Positions 1 through 7,795 of a DNA stretch of 19,126 bases are shown here, one piece after another. The stretch is from assembly GCA_900769285.1 (NCBI GenBank), contig CAAGGB010000212.1:1-19126 (forward strand), in the 5' to 3' direction. Source of the stretch: Victivallales bacterium. GTDB taxonomy: Bacteria > Verrucomicrobiota > Lentisphaeria > Oligosphaerales > Oligosphaeraceae. The position numbers were made by a program, and so were the translations under genes. Below the pieces are notes generated by a model. It searched no databases and was not told where the DNA came from. It saw only the letters and a list, made by a program, of their open reading frames with translations. Every line of letters begins with the position of its first letter. Position 1 is the stretch's first letter.

Positions 1-19
1 CACGACGCTCTTCCGATCT
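1..19. other. Illumina adapter remnant (artefact)
   Basis: The first 19 bases, CACGACGCTCTTCCGATCT, equal the 3' end of the Illumina TruSeq read-1 adapter. This is untrimmed library sequence at a contig end and not genomic DNA. The final T of the adapter plus the next two bases create a false TTG codon at 19-21, so an automatic start call there would be wrong. Confidence 0.95.
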
Positions 20-1596
20 TGCCGCTCAGCGACGCGGCCGAGCGCGACGAGGCGGAGGCGCGCCTGGCCCGCGGCGAGCGCGTGCCGGCGCTGGAGCTGC
101 GCCGGAAGGCGCTGCAGGCCGCGCTGACGCATGGCGTGCGGGAGACGAATGAGCGGATGATTGGCATTCTGCCGCCGGAGACGCTGCGTCTGCGGCGGCT
201 GGCGGCGGCGGGTGTCCTGGGTGCGATTGTGGTGGCGTTCGCGCTGGTGTTCCGGAAGATTGCGCGGGTGTTCACGCCGGAGCGCATCGAGGGGATGGAG
301 GAGGTGCGCTGGGGGTTCCGGCGCTACCGTGTGGCGTATCTGCTGCTGCTGCCGGCGCTGCTGTCCATCCTGGTGTGGAAGTACGTGCCGCTGGCCATCG
401 GCTCGGCGATGGCGCTGCAGGACTACCGTCTGGTCGGCGAGTCGAGCTGGGTCTGGCTGGACAACTTCGCCAACCTGCTGTGGGACGGCGAGTGGTGGGC
501 GTCCGTCTGGAACTCCATCCGCTACTGCTTCCTGGTCGTGACGCTGACGTTCCTGCCGCCCGTCATTCTGGCGGTGCTGCTGCAGGAGATACCCGTCGGG
601 CGGATGTTCTTCCGGACGGTGTTCTATCTGCCGGCGGTCATCACCGGTCTGGTCGTCATCTACCTGTGGCGCTCGTTCTACTCGAACGACGAGTCGGGGG
701 TGCTGAACGCGATCATGCTGCGGCTGCCGTCGCTGACGTACGTGGCGCTGGCGTTGCTGGCGCTGTCCATCATGCTGTTCTTCGCGAAGCGTCTGCTGCT
801 GCACGGCAACATCCTGGCGGGTCTGGCCTGCCTGGCGACGGGTGTCGCGCTCGGGCTGTTCTTCCTGCGCTTCGCCTGGCCCATCCTGACGGACGCGGAC
901 CGCGACCCGCTGCCGGAGGCGCTGGCCTGCTGGCGGTTCGCCTGGTGCGTGCTGGCGGGGGCTGGCGCGCTGTGGCTGTCGTGGCGCACGTCCCGCGCCT
1001 GGGTGCGTGGTCGGCGCGTCCTGGCGGCGGCGCTGGCGCTGACGGCGCTGGCGCTGGCGGCGGCGGCCATGGCGCCGTCGCTGTCGGAGCCGTGCGCGCG
1101 GCTGCTGTCGCGGCTGTTCCTGCCGATGCGGAACCCGTACCTGTGGCTGGACGACACGGAGACGGCCATGCTCTGCTGCGTCCTGCCGATGGTCTGGGCC
1201 GGCATGGGGCCGGGATGCCTCATCTACCTCGCCGCGCTCAAGGGCATCGCCGACGACTTCTACGAGGCCGCCGACATCGACGGGGCCACCTTCATCGACA
1301 AGCTGCTCTTCGTGGTCATCCCGATGCTGAAGCCGCTGCTCATCATCCAGTTCGTGGGGGTTTTCATCGGCTCGTGGGCCTCGTCGTCGTTCATCCTGGC
1401 GATGACGGGCGGCGCGAAGGCGACGGAGGTCGCCGACCTCCACATCTTCTACCGCGCCTACCTGTACCTGAAGTTCGGCTCGGCGACCGCCATGGCGTGG
1501 ATGCTCGGCTTCCTGCTCATCGGCTTCACCGTCTACCAGCTCCAGATTCTCTCGCGCCTCGAATTCAAGGCCAACACCGCGAAGAGGGGCGCATGA
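20..1596 (+). CDS. Sugar ABC transporter permease, MalF/UgpA type, 5' partial
   Basis: This is an inner-membrane subunit of a carbohydrate ABC importer that forms the substrate channel with a second permease. The gene is cut at its 5' end; the frame runs from CCG at 22 to TGA at 1594-1596. A charged N-terminal stretch (about residues 1-60) precedes a first membrane segment (about 62-80). The core has membrane segments near 105-135, 168-190 and 195-218. The EAA loop that docks the ATPase is clear: EAADIDGATF from residue 416, followed by IPMLKPLL. The unusual part is residues about 232-370. Ordinary MalF-type permeases pass almost directly from the 'NAIM' region to the 'PYLWLDD' region, but here about 130 residues with some four extra hydrophobic helices are inserted. 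Partner permease, ATPase and binding protein are not in the window. The first two thirds favours G-ending codons. The family is certain from the EAA loop; the substrate is unknown. Confidence 0.88.
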
Positions 1597-1602
1597 ACGC
1601 CG

Positions 1603-1617
1603 TTGGCATGATATAGT
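1603..1617 (+). promoter_or_regulatory. Predicted promoter for exbD-TPR unit (extended -10)
   Basis: TATAGT at 1612-1617 is preceded by TGA, giving an extended -10 (TGnTATAAT-like). No convincing -35 lies 16-18 bases upstream. The surrounding TTGGCATGATATAGTAA (1603-1619) matches the element upstream of nadB at 15 of 17 positions. The predicted transcript start is near 1624, which puts exbD in a unit separate from the upstream permease. Confidence 0.5.
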
Positions 1618-1633
1618 AACGCGCGACGGGCGA

Positions 1634-1650
1634 GGCTCTCGTGGAGGGCC
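1634..1650 (+). other. 5'-leader hairpin upstream of exbD
   Basis: GGCTCTC at 1634-1640 pairs with GAGGGCC at 1644-1650 (seven pairs, one G-U) around a three-base loop. It lies about 10 bases after the predicted transcript start and about 47 before the exbD start. There is no T-tract after it, so it is not a terminator. A role in mRNA stability is possible. Confidence 0.35.
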
Positions 1651-1696
1651 TGCAACCGCCGCACGACAGACGGGTCACACACACAGACGCACCACC

Positions 1697-2197
1697 ATGA
1701 ACTTCAAGCGCAGAATAGCCTACGGCGAGACGGGCTTCCAGATGGGCCCGATGCTGGACATCATCTTCATCCTCCTCATCCAGTTCATGGTGGCCACCAT
1801 GTTCGCCAACAGCGAGGACTGGTTCAACGTCAACGTCCCCGTCGCCGCCAACGGCCGTGAGAGCCAGGAGCTCATCTCGGAGATTGTCCTCAATTTGCGC
1901 GCCGACGGCACGCTGATGCTCTACAAGGGCTTCAGCGACGATGCCGGCGGCTCCAGCGCGGGCGAGACGCTCGTCACGCCCGCCGACTGGCTGCCCTCCG
2001 GGGGCGGCGCCCGTCCCGGCGGGCTCGTCCGGCTCCAGTCCAAGCTCCAGTTCTTCAACCAGCACAACCCGCACCTGAAGGTGATTATCCGGGCCGACGA
2101 GCAGGCCGCCCACGGCAAGGTCGTCGGCGTCCTCGACGTCTGCGCCGGCCTCGGTATCCGCAACGTCGCGTTCGCCACCCAGAAGCCCCTCCAGTGA
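1697..2197 (+). CDS. Biopolymer transporter ExbD/TolR family
   Basis: 166 residues, slightly longer than usual ExbD/TolR (about 140). The family couples proton-motive force, together with ExbB/TolQ, to work at the outer membrane. A short cytoplasmic N-terminus (MNFKRRIAYGETGFQMGPM) leads into one membrane helix (about 21-38) that starts with Asp21, the conserved proton-pathway residue. The periplasmic part ends in the typical ExbD pattern, VIIRADEQAAHGKVVGVLD. A Gly/Ser/Pro-rich stretch around residues 82-112 probably accounts for the extra length. No Shine-Dalgarno sequence precedes the ATG; the leader reads GACGCACCACC. No ExbB/TolQ gene is present nearby, since the gene before it is an ABC permease. 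The next gene, a secreted TPR protein, is the likely partner. Family call firm; transported substrate unknown. Confidence 0.88.
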   Translation: MNFKRRIAYGETGFQMGPMLDIIFILLIQFMVATMFANSEDWFNVNVPVAANGRESQELISEIVLNLRADGTLMLYKGFSDDAGGSSAGETLVTPADWLPSGGGARPGGLVRLQSKLQFFNQHNPHLKVIIRADEQAAHGKVVGVLDVCAGLGIRNVAFATQKPLQ

Positions 2198-2266
2198 GCG
2201 CGGCGCCTCGCGCCACGCACGCACATCCATTTCATCCGCATTCCGCCACCAGCATGACCCCACAGC

Positions 2267-2271
2267 AGGAG
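2267..2271 (+). promoter_or_regulatory. Shine-Dalgarno AGGAG fixing the GTG start at 2281
   Basis: AGGAG at 2267-2271 sits nine bases before GTG 2281. This favours 2281 over the in-frame GTG at 2194 and ATG at 2254, because the protein from 2281 begins directly with a signal peptide. Confidence 0.7.
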
Positions 2272-2280
2272 AACAGCCAC

Positions 2281-4812
2281 GTGACCAAGACGAGGAAGGC
2301 AGACAGACGGCTCCTGGCCGCGCTCGCGGCCGCGCTCACGCTCGCCGCCGCCCCGCTGGACGCCCAGCAGAAGGCCGAGGAATTCAGCCGCCCCGTGGAC
2401 CGCTACGCCTACGCGCAGGGGCTCAAGAGCGCCAAAATCTACGACTATGCGGAGAAGGCGTTCCGCGAATTCCTGCGTCTGCATCCCGACCACGAGCTCG
2501 CCGCCTCCGCCTGGTCGAACGTCATCGACTGTCAGCGCCGTCGCGGCGACGACGGCGGCATGGTCGAGAGCATCCGTGAGTTCCGCCGACGCTGGCCACG
2601 CCATGACAACCTGGACGTCTTCACGTTCTGGGAGGGCGAGGCGCTGCTGCGGCAGAACCGCCACACCGAGGCGGCGGCCTGCTTCGAGCCGCTGCTCAAG
2701 GCCAAGGACGCCACCCTCGCCGAGAACAGCGCCTTCTGGCTGGCGCGGTGCCTCTTCCGCGGCGACCAGGCCGCCGTCGAGCGCGCCTACGGCCTCTACC
2801 GCACCCTCGCCGCCAGGCCTCTCGACCCCAAGGCGCCCCTGCGGGAGGTCGCCGTCTGCGAGCTTGCCCGCGAGGAGCACCGCCGTCGCCGCTACGACGA
2901 GGCCATCCGTCTCTACTCCGCGCTGGCCGACTATGGCAAGGGGCGCCCCGCGCTCCGCGAGGAGGCGCTCTACGAGCTTGGCGAGATTCGCTTCGCGCAG
3001 GGCGAGTTCCAGCAGGCGCGCGCCGCCTACGACCGTTTCCTGGCCGCGTTCCCGAAGGGGCGCTGGGCCGGCGAGGTGCGCCGCCGCCGCGCCGAGGCCG
3101 TCTACCAGCTCCGCCAGTTCGACGAGGCGCTCCGCCTGGTGCTCGAGTGGCGCAGCATGAACCCCGGCGTCGAGGACACCGAGATGGACTATCTCCATGG
3201 GCGCTGCCTCTACATGCTCGGCGAGTACGGCACCGCCTGGCAGCACCTGGAGATGGTCGTCCGGAGGGAGGGCGCCCCCGTGGAGATGCGCCGGACGGCC
3301 CTCGTCTTCGGCATCCACTGCCTGCTGGAGGACAGCCGCAAGGAGTCCTGGGAGCGCGGGCTGGAGTGGTGCCGGCGCTACCGCGAGGGCTTCCGTGACG
3401 CGCTCAACGAGAGCCGCGTCGAGGAGTTCGCGGGGCGGCTGCTGGAGAATCTGGGCCGTCATGAGGAGGCGCTGGCCGCCTATGCGTCGACGCTGCGGCT
3501 GCTGCCGGAGGCGGAGACCGCCCGCCGCAACGCGCTGCTGCTTCGCCAGGCGGACTGCCTGCGGAAGCTGTCGCGCTGGAGCGAGTCGGCGGCCATCCTG
3601 CGTCGTCTGTCGGACGAGCCGTCGCTGTCGCAGCACCGCGTGCGTCATCTGCTGTGGGCGGCGGAGCTGGAGCTGAAGGCGGACGCGGGCAGTGCGCAGG
3701 CCGAGCGCGACTGCCGTGCGCTGCTGGCGCTCGACGGGCTGCCGCCCGCCGAGCAGGCCGTCTGCCACGAGCGTCTGCTGTCCATCTACACGGAGCGCAA
3801 GGACCACGCGCGCGCCCAGACGGAGGTGGATGCGCTGCTGCCCTTCCGGCAGGGTGACGAGCGCGTGGCCTATCTGTTCCGCGACGCCTGGCTGCTGGCC
3901 GAGCTGAAGCGTCCCGCCGAGGCGCTGGCGCGTCTGGACGAGGCGCTGGCGCAGGGTGTGCCCAAGGACGCGCGTCGCGAGACCGACATGCGTCTGCTGG
4001 CGCTGTCGCTGCTGCTGGAGCGCCATGCGTCCGGCGACGGCGCGGCGGCGGGGCGCGCCGTCGCGCAGTTCCGCCGTCTGATGGCGCTGCCGTCCGAGAT
4101 GACGGCGAAGGCGCTCACGCCGGCCATCCTCTATCAGATGGCCCAGCTTGTCGCCGAGGACTACGCGCGGACGCATGAGCCCGCCGACCGGCGTCTGCTG
4201 GAGGAGTCGTATGGCAGGGCGGTGTCCGGCGGGCTGTCGGACGCGGCCTCGCTCTTCGCGGCCTATCGGCTGGCGCAACTGCACATGGAGCGCGCCGACG
4301 GTCGCTTCGCCCAGGCCGAGTCGCTGCTCCGGCGCCTGACCACCGCCCTTCAGGGGCTGCTGACGCAGGAGCCGCCCGACCAGGAGCTGCTGCGCCAGCT
4401 CGGCCAGCCGGAGCATCTGCTCCGCGAGGCCCTCTCCCTCCAGGCGCTCTGCGCCTTCGAGCTCGGTCATGACACCGACGCCATGTCGGCGGCCGAGCAG
4501 GTCATCGCCCGTGGCGCGAACTACTCCGCCGCCAAGCGCTGCCTGCTCATCCAGGCGCGCATCTTCTACGAGCGCAAGCCGCAGCTGCTGGAGCGCGCCC
4601 TGGAGAAACTGGCGCAGTACCAGTATGTGCTCAGCGCCGACCGGAACCCGCCCGAGGAGGAGGAGGAGGCCATGGTCTTGATGGTCAAGGTGCTCCGCGA
4701 CCTCCAGCGGACGGACAGCGCCCTCGAGGCCTATCGGCAGCTCAAGGTCCGCTATCCCGAGCGGGCCGCCCGCGAGCCCTGGGCCAAGGAGATGGACGCT
4801 CGGCTGCACTGA
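2281..4812 (+). CDS. Large secreted tetratricopeptide-repeat protein
   Basis: 843 residues from GTG 2281. The N-terminus is a textbook signal peptide: a basic stretch TKTRKADRR, a hydrophobic core LLAALAAALTLAAA, and likely cleavage after LDA (about residue 28). Almost all the rest is alpha-helical TPR-like repeats. Clear units include KIYDYAEKAFREFLRLHPDH, RRYDEAIRLYSALADYGKG, GEFQQARAAYDRFLAAFPKG and ERALEKLAQYQYVLSADRNP. There is no enzymatic motif or other domain. Such proteins act as periplasmic scaffolds, like YbgF/CpoB or BamD-type TPR proteins. The position 83 bases after the ExbD gene suggests they are co-transcribed and work together in energised envelope transport or maintenance; that is inference. 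Starting at GTG 2194 instead would add 29 residues that delay the signal peptide. Codon choice changes inside the gene: about 3420-4250 is nearly all CTG leucine, while the flanks mix CTC and CTG. Confidence 0.85.
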   Translation: MTKTRKADRRLLAALAAALTLAAAPLDAQQKAEEFSRPVDRYAYAQGLKSAKIYDYAEKAFREFLRLHPDHELAASAWSNVIDCQRRRGDDGGMVESIREFRRRWPRHDNLDVFTFWEGEALLRQNRHTEAAACFEPLLKAKDATLAENSAFWLARCLFRGDQAAVERAYGLYRTLAARPLDPKAPLREVAVCELAREEHRRRRYDEAIRLYSALADYGKGRPALREEALYELGEIRFAQGEFQQARAAYDRFLAAFPKGRWAGEVRRRRAEAVYQLRQFDEALRLVLEWRSMNPGVEDTEMDYLHGRCLYMLGEYGTAWQHLEMVVRREGAPVEMRRTALVFGIHCLLEDSRKESWERGLEWCRRYREGFRDALNESRVEEFAGRLLENLGRHEEALAAYASTLRLLPEAETARRNALLLRQADCLRKLSRWSESAAILRRLSDEPSLSQHRVRHLLWAAELELKADAGSAQAERDCRALLALDGLPPAEQAVCHERLLSIYTERKDHARAQTEVDALLPFRQGDERVAYLFRDAWLLAELKRPAEALARLDEALAQGVPKDARRETDMRLLALSLLLERHASGDGAAAGRAVAQFRRLMALPSEMTAKALTPAILYQMAQLVAEDYARTHEPADRRLLEESYGRAVSGGLSDAASLFAAYRLAQLHMERADGRFAQAESLLRRLTTALQGLLTQEPPDQELLRQLGQPEHLLREALSLQALCAFELGHDTDAMSAAEQVIARGANYSAAKRCLLIQARIFYERKPQLLERALEKLAQYQYVLSADRNPPEEEEEAMVLMVKVLRDLQRTDSALEAYRQLKVRYPERAAREPWAKEMDARLH

Positions 4813-4884
4813 TGGTGGGCGGGCGCACCGTGCGCGAAAAAGCGCCGCGCCGTCCTGCAACCGGAGCATTTGGCGCGTGTCTAG

Positions 4885-4912
4885 TGGAAATGTGGCGGAC
4901 AGTCATTATATT
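4885..4912 (+). promoter_or_regulatory. Predicted sigma-70 promoter for FHA-ftsH unit
   Basis: TGGAAA (4885-4890, four of six matches to TTGACA) and TATATT (4907-4912, five of six to TATAAT) are separated by 16 bases. The 200-base gap between the TPR gene and the FHA gene is otherwise non-coding. The predicted start is near 4919, leaving a leader of about 95 bases. Confidence 0.5.
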
Positions 4913-4938
4913 GCGGAATTCAGCAGGACTGCAAGGGC

Positions 4939-4958
4939 CGTCTCCCCGGCGGGGGACG
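4939..4958 (+). other. 5'-leader hairpin upstream of FHA gene
   Basis: CGTCTCCC (4939-4946) pairs with GGGGGACG (4951-4958) around a CGGC loop: eight pairs including one T-G. It starts about 20 bases after the predicted transcript start. There is no T-tract, so termination is unlikely. Confidence 0.4.
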
Positions 4959-5012
4959 TGTCCGGGAAGCAGCGGAACAACCAACATCCCTGGCGCTAAA
5001 GGCAGGTAGACT

Positions 5013-5579
5013 ATGGCAACGGCGAAGATACAGATCCTATCCGGCGGCAGCATGCGCGGCACTTCCTTCGAGCTGACCAAGGAGACGATGTCCCTTGGGC
5101 GCTCCGAGAGCTGTGACATCTGCATCCCCGACTCCACCATCAGCGGGCACCACTGCTCGCTCATCATCTCCGGCGGCGACGGCGAGCCCCGCCGCGCCAT
5201 CCTCCGCGACGAGGGCAGCACCAACGGCACACGCTACAACAACGAGCGGCTCGAGCCCGAGGTCGAGGTCGAGCTCAAGGACGGCGACATCTTCCAGGCC
5301 GGCGGCATCGAGCTCCTCTACCTCAGCGGCGAGGCCGTCCGCAGCGAGGGCTCACGCGCCGGCTCCGTCATCAACCTCGAGGAGACGGGCGCCGCCGAGC
5401 GCTCCACGACCGTCCTGAAGAACATGGGCACCCGCACCGGCGTCCGGAAGAAGGGCGGCGCGGACATCCGCGACAGCCACGCCCAGAAGACCGTGATGAC
5501 GGCCATCATCGTCATCCTCGCGCTGGGTGCGCTGGGCGCCATCGGCTATCTGCTGCTGACCATGTTCGGCGGCAAGTGA
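5013..5579 (+). CDS. FHA-domain protein with C-terminal membrane anchor
   Basis: 188 residues. FHA domains bind phosphothreonine peptides. The domain fills residues about 5-105 with the key positions in place: Gly29-Arg30 (SLGRS), Ser44 and His47 (ISGHHCS), and Asn71-Gly72 (GSTNGT). A polar linker of about 55 residues follows, rich in Glu, Thr, Arg and Lys. The protein ends with one hydrophobic helix (about 162-184, TAIIVILALGALGAIGYLLL) and a very short tail, so the FHA domain should face the cytoplasm. The N-terminus has no signal peptide. The gene lies 66 bases upstream of ftsH in the same direction behind its own predicted promoter, so a shared transcript is likely. No Ser/Thr kinase is in the window to provide the phosphopeptide. 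The spacing to a weak AGG supports ATG 5013. Confidence 0.88.
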   Translation: MATAKIQILSGGSMRGTSFELTKETMSLGRSESCDICIPDSTISGHHCSLIISGGDGEPRRAILRDEGSTNGTRYNNERLEPEVEVELKDGDIFQAGGIELLYLSGEAVRSEGSRAGSVINLEETGAAERSTTVLKNMGTRTGVRKKGGADIRDSHAQKTVMTAIIVILALGALGAIGYLLLTMFGGK

Positions 5580-5645
5580 GACGGCGTGGCCACCACCCCG
5601 TTCCCTGACCATACCCCCCCCTACGCAAGAGAGCAAACGCAAGAT

Positions 5646-7709
5646 ATGTCTGAGAAAGATTCCCCGAAGGGAAAGGATAGTGCCGCGGCCTTTGGCGGCG
5701 CCATGCCGCGCACGCTACGGATGCTGGCATTCTGGGTCGTGCTGCTGGCAGGCGCCCTCCTTTTCATGAGCGTCTACTATGGCGACGGCGCCCAGCGCGA
5801 GCGCAGCGACCTCCCCCAGTCCGAATTCGAGGTCTGCCTCCGTGAGGACCGCATCCTGAGCGCCGTCATCGAGGAGCAGGCCGGCGGCGGCATCGTCCGC
5901 ATCGTCGGCAAGTATGTGCCGCAGGAGCACGCGGCGGCGGCGAAGACGAAGATCACGCCCGAGATGCTGCGCGGCTTCCAGAGCTCCGTCGTCTACACCG
6001 AGCGTCTGGACCAGCTCATCAGCCAGAAGTGCCCCGACGTCCAGGTCAAGGTCTCGAACGGCTTCTGGAGCCAGCTGTGGGTGTCCCTGCTGCCGCTGCT
6101 GGTCATGCTGGGCATCCTGGTCTTCTTCTCGCGGCGGATGTTCCGCAGCAGCGGCGGCAACATGATGTCGTTCGGCAAGAGCCGTGCGCGCATGGTGATG
6201 CCTGGCCCCAACAAGGTGACGCTCAAGGACGTCGCCGGCATCGAGGAGGCCAAGAGCGAGATGCAGGAGATCGTCGACTACCTCAAGGACCCGCAGAAGT
6301 TCCGCCGTCTGGGCGGCAAGATACCGCGCGGCGTCCTGATGGTCGGACCGCCCGGAACGGGCAAGACGCTGCTCGCCCGCGCCATCGCCGGCGAGGCCGA
6401 GGTCCCCTTCTTCTCCGTCAGCGGCTCCGACTTCGACGAGATGTTCGTCGGCGTCGGCACCAGCCGCGTCCGCGACATGTTCGAGGAGGGCAAGAAGCAC
6501 GCGCCCTGCCTCATCTTCATCGACGAGCTGGACGCCATCGGTCGTTCGCGCTACGGCCTGGACGCCGGCGCCCACGCCCATGAGCAGACGCTCAACGCGC
6601 TGCTCGTCGAGATGGACGGCTTCGAGGCCAACTCCGGCGTCATCGTCCTGGCGGCCACGAACCGCCCCGACGTCCTCGACAAGGCGCTGCTGCGCCCCGG
6701 ACGCTTCGACCGGCAGATCACCATCGACCTGCCTGACCTGCGCGGTCGCCTCGGCATTCTCCAGATACACGCCAACAAGATCTGCATCGACCCGAAGGTG
6801 GATCTGCGCGTCGTCGCCCGGGGCACCGCCGGCTTCAGCGGCGCCGACCTGGCCAACCTCATCAACGAGGCCGCGCTGCTGGCCACCCGCACCGGCAAGG
6901 ATCAGGTCGGGCTGTCCGAGCTGGAGGAGGCGCGGGACAAGGTCTGCTGGGGCAAGGAGCGCCGCAGCCGCCGCATCAGCGACAACGAGCGTCGCCTCAT
7001 TGCCTTCCACGAGGCCGGCCACGCCCTCGTCAACATGCTCTGCGACCACACCAAGCCCCTGCACAAGATTACGATCATCCCCCGCGGCATCGCCTATCTC
7101 GGGGCCACCATGCAGTTGCCCGAGCAGGACCGCTACACCATCGCCTACTCCGAGCTCCTCGATGACCTGGCCGTCAGCATGGGCGGACGCGTCGCCGAGA
7201 GCCTCGTCTTCCACGAGGTCTCCAGCGGCGCCGCCGGGGACATTCGCGCCGCCACCAGCACCGCGCGGCGCATGGTCTGCAGCTACGGCATGAGCAGCCT
7301 CGGCCCCCTCGACTACGCCAACTCCAACGGCACCTCCTTCCTCGGGCACAACCTCGCCAACGGCGAGGCCAACGCCCCCGAGACCGTCCGCGAGGTCGAC
7401 CTCGCCATCCGCAGGCTCGTCCAGGAGGCCGAGGAGCGCGTCCGCGCCCTCCTCAGCGACAACCTCGACAAGCTCACCCTCCTCGCCGAGACGCTTCTGG
7501 AGCGCGAGACCATGAACGCCGAGGACGTCTACGCCCTCCTCGGCATGGAGATGCCGCCCTCACAGGCCAATCCCGATGACCTCGAGGACCCACGCGAGCA
7601 GAAGCAGGACAGCGAGGCCAATCAGGGCGACGGCACGGCCGCACCCGCCCAAGCGCCCGCCGGCGAGGCCGCGGCATCCCCCGCCGACGCGCCGCCGACG
7701 CAGGCCTGA
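5646..7709 (+). CDS. ftsH: ATP-dependent zinc metalloprotease FtsH
   Basis: 687 residues from ATG 5646. FtsH is a membrane-bound hexameric AAA+ protease that extracts and degrades misfolded membrane proteins and regulators. Order: membrane helix (about 25-42), periplasmic domain (about 43-138), second helix (about 143-162), AAA+ module with Walker A GPPGTGKT (234-241), Walker B LIFIDELDA, second region of homology RPDVLDKALLRPGRFDR, then the zinc protease with HEAGH (455-459) and third ligand Asp532 (GAAGDIRAAT). The C-terminal tail (last 45 or so residues) is Ala/Pro/Gln-rich and probably disordered. An in-frame GTG at 5586 would add 20 residues, but that stretch (AGA, CAA, GCA codons) does not look coding here, so ATG 5646 is preferred. 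From about 7080 on, leucine is nearly all CTC. Co-transcribed with the FHA gene; terminator directly downstream. Confidence 0.95.
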   Translation: MSEKDSPKGKDSAAAFGGAMPRTLRMLAFWVVLLAGALLFMSVYYGDGAQRERSDLPQSEFEVCLREDRILSAVIEEQAGGGIVRIVGKYVPQEHAAAAKTKITPEMLRGFQSSVVYTERLDQLISQKCPDVQVKVSNGFWSQLWVSLLPLLVMLGILVFFSRRMFRSSGGNMMSFGKSRARMVMPGPNKVTLKDVAGIEEAKSEMQEIVDYLKDPQKFRRLGGKIPRGVLMVGPPGTGKTLLARAIAGEAEVPFFSVSGSDFDEMFVGVGTSRVRDMFEEGKKHAPCLIFIDELDAIGRSRYGLDAGAHAHEQTLNALLVEMDGFEANSGVIVLAATNRPDVLDKALLRPGRFDRQITIDLPDLRGRLGILQIHANKICIDPKVDLRVVARGTAGFSGADLANLINEAALLATRTGKDQVGLSELEEARDKVCWGKERRSRRISDNERRLIAFHEAGHALVNMLCDHTKPLHKITIIPRGIAYLGATMQLPEQDRYTIAYSELLDDLAVSMGGRVAESLVFHEVSSGAAGDIRAATSTARRMVCSYGMSSLGPLDYANSNGTSFLGHNLANGEANAPETVREVDLAIRRLVQEAEERVRALLSDNLDKLTLLAETLLERETMNAEDVYALLGMEMPPSQANPDDLEDPREQKQDSEANQGDGTAAPAQAPAGEAAASPADAPPTQA

Positions 7710-7747
7710 CCAGACGCGGCCTCATACTACAACGCCTTTTCCCGTCG

Positions 7748-7795
7748 CCTCAGGCGCCTCACCCCATGGTGGGTGAGGCGCCTGAGGTGTTTTTG
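7748..7795 (+). terminator. Rho-independent terminator after ftsH
   Basis: Perfect 17-base arms (7748-7764 and 7771-7787) enclose a six-base loop CATGGT, followed by TGTTTTTG. It lies 39 bases after the ftsH stop codon. Confidence 0.92.

Noticed and set aside
1594..1617. Short frame starting at ATG 1593 overlapping the permease stop
   Set aside because: Only seven codons (MNAVGMI) and it overlaps the predicted promoter; not a gene.
4820..4852. GCGCAC/GTGCGC stem followed by GAAAAAGCG after the TPR gene
   Set aside because: The stem is short with almost no loop and is followed by A's rather than T's on the plus strand, so it does not qualify as a terminator of the TPR gene.
1921..4869. A 982-codon open frame on the minus strand
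   Set aside because: Antisense shadow of the TPR gene in high-GC DNA. It is Leu/Arg/Gln-rich, has no recognisable domain, and the plus strand shows a signal peptide, RBS and TPR motifs.
5715..7349. A 544-codon open frame on the minus strand
   Set aside because: Lies entirely opposite ftsH, whose motifs are unmistakable; composition is Ala/Val/Asp/Gly-rich with no domain.
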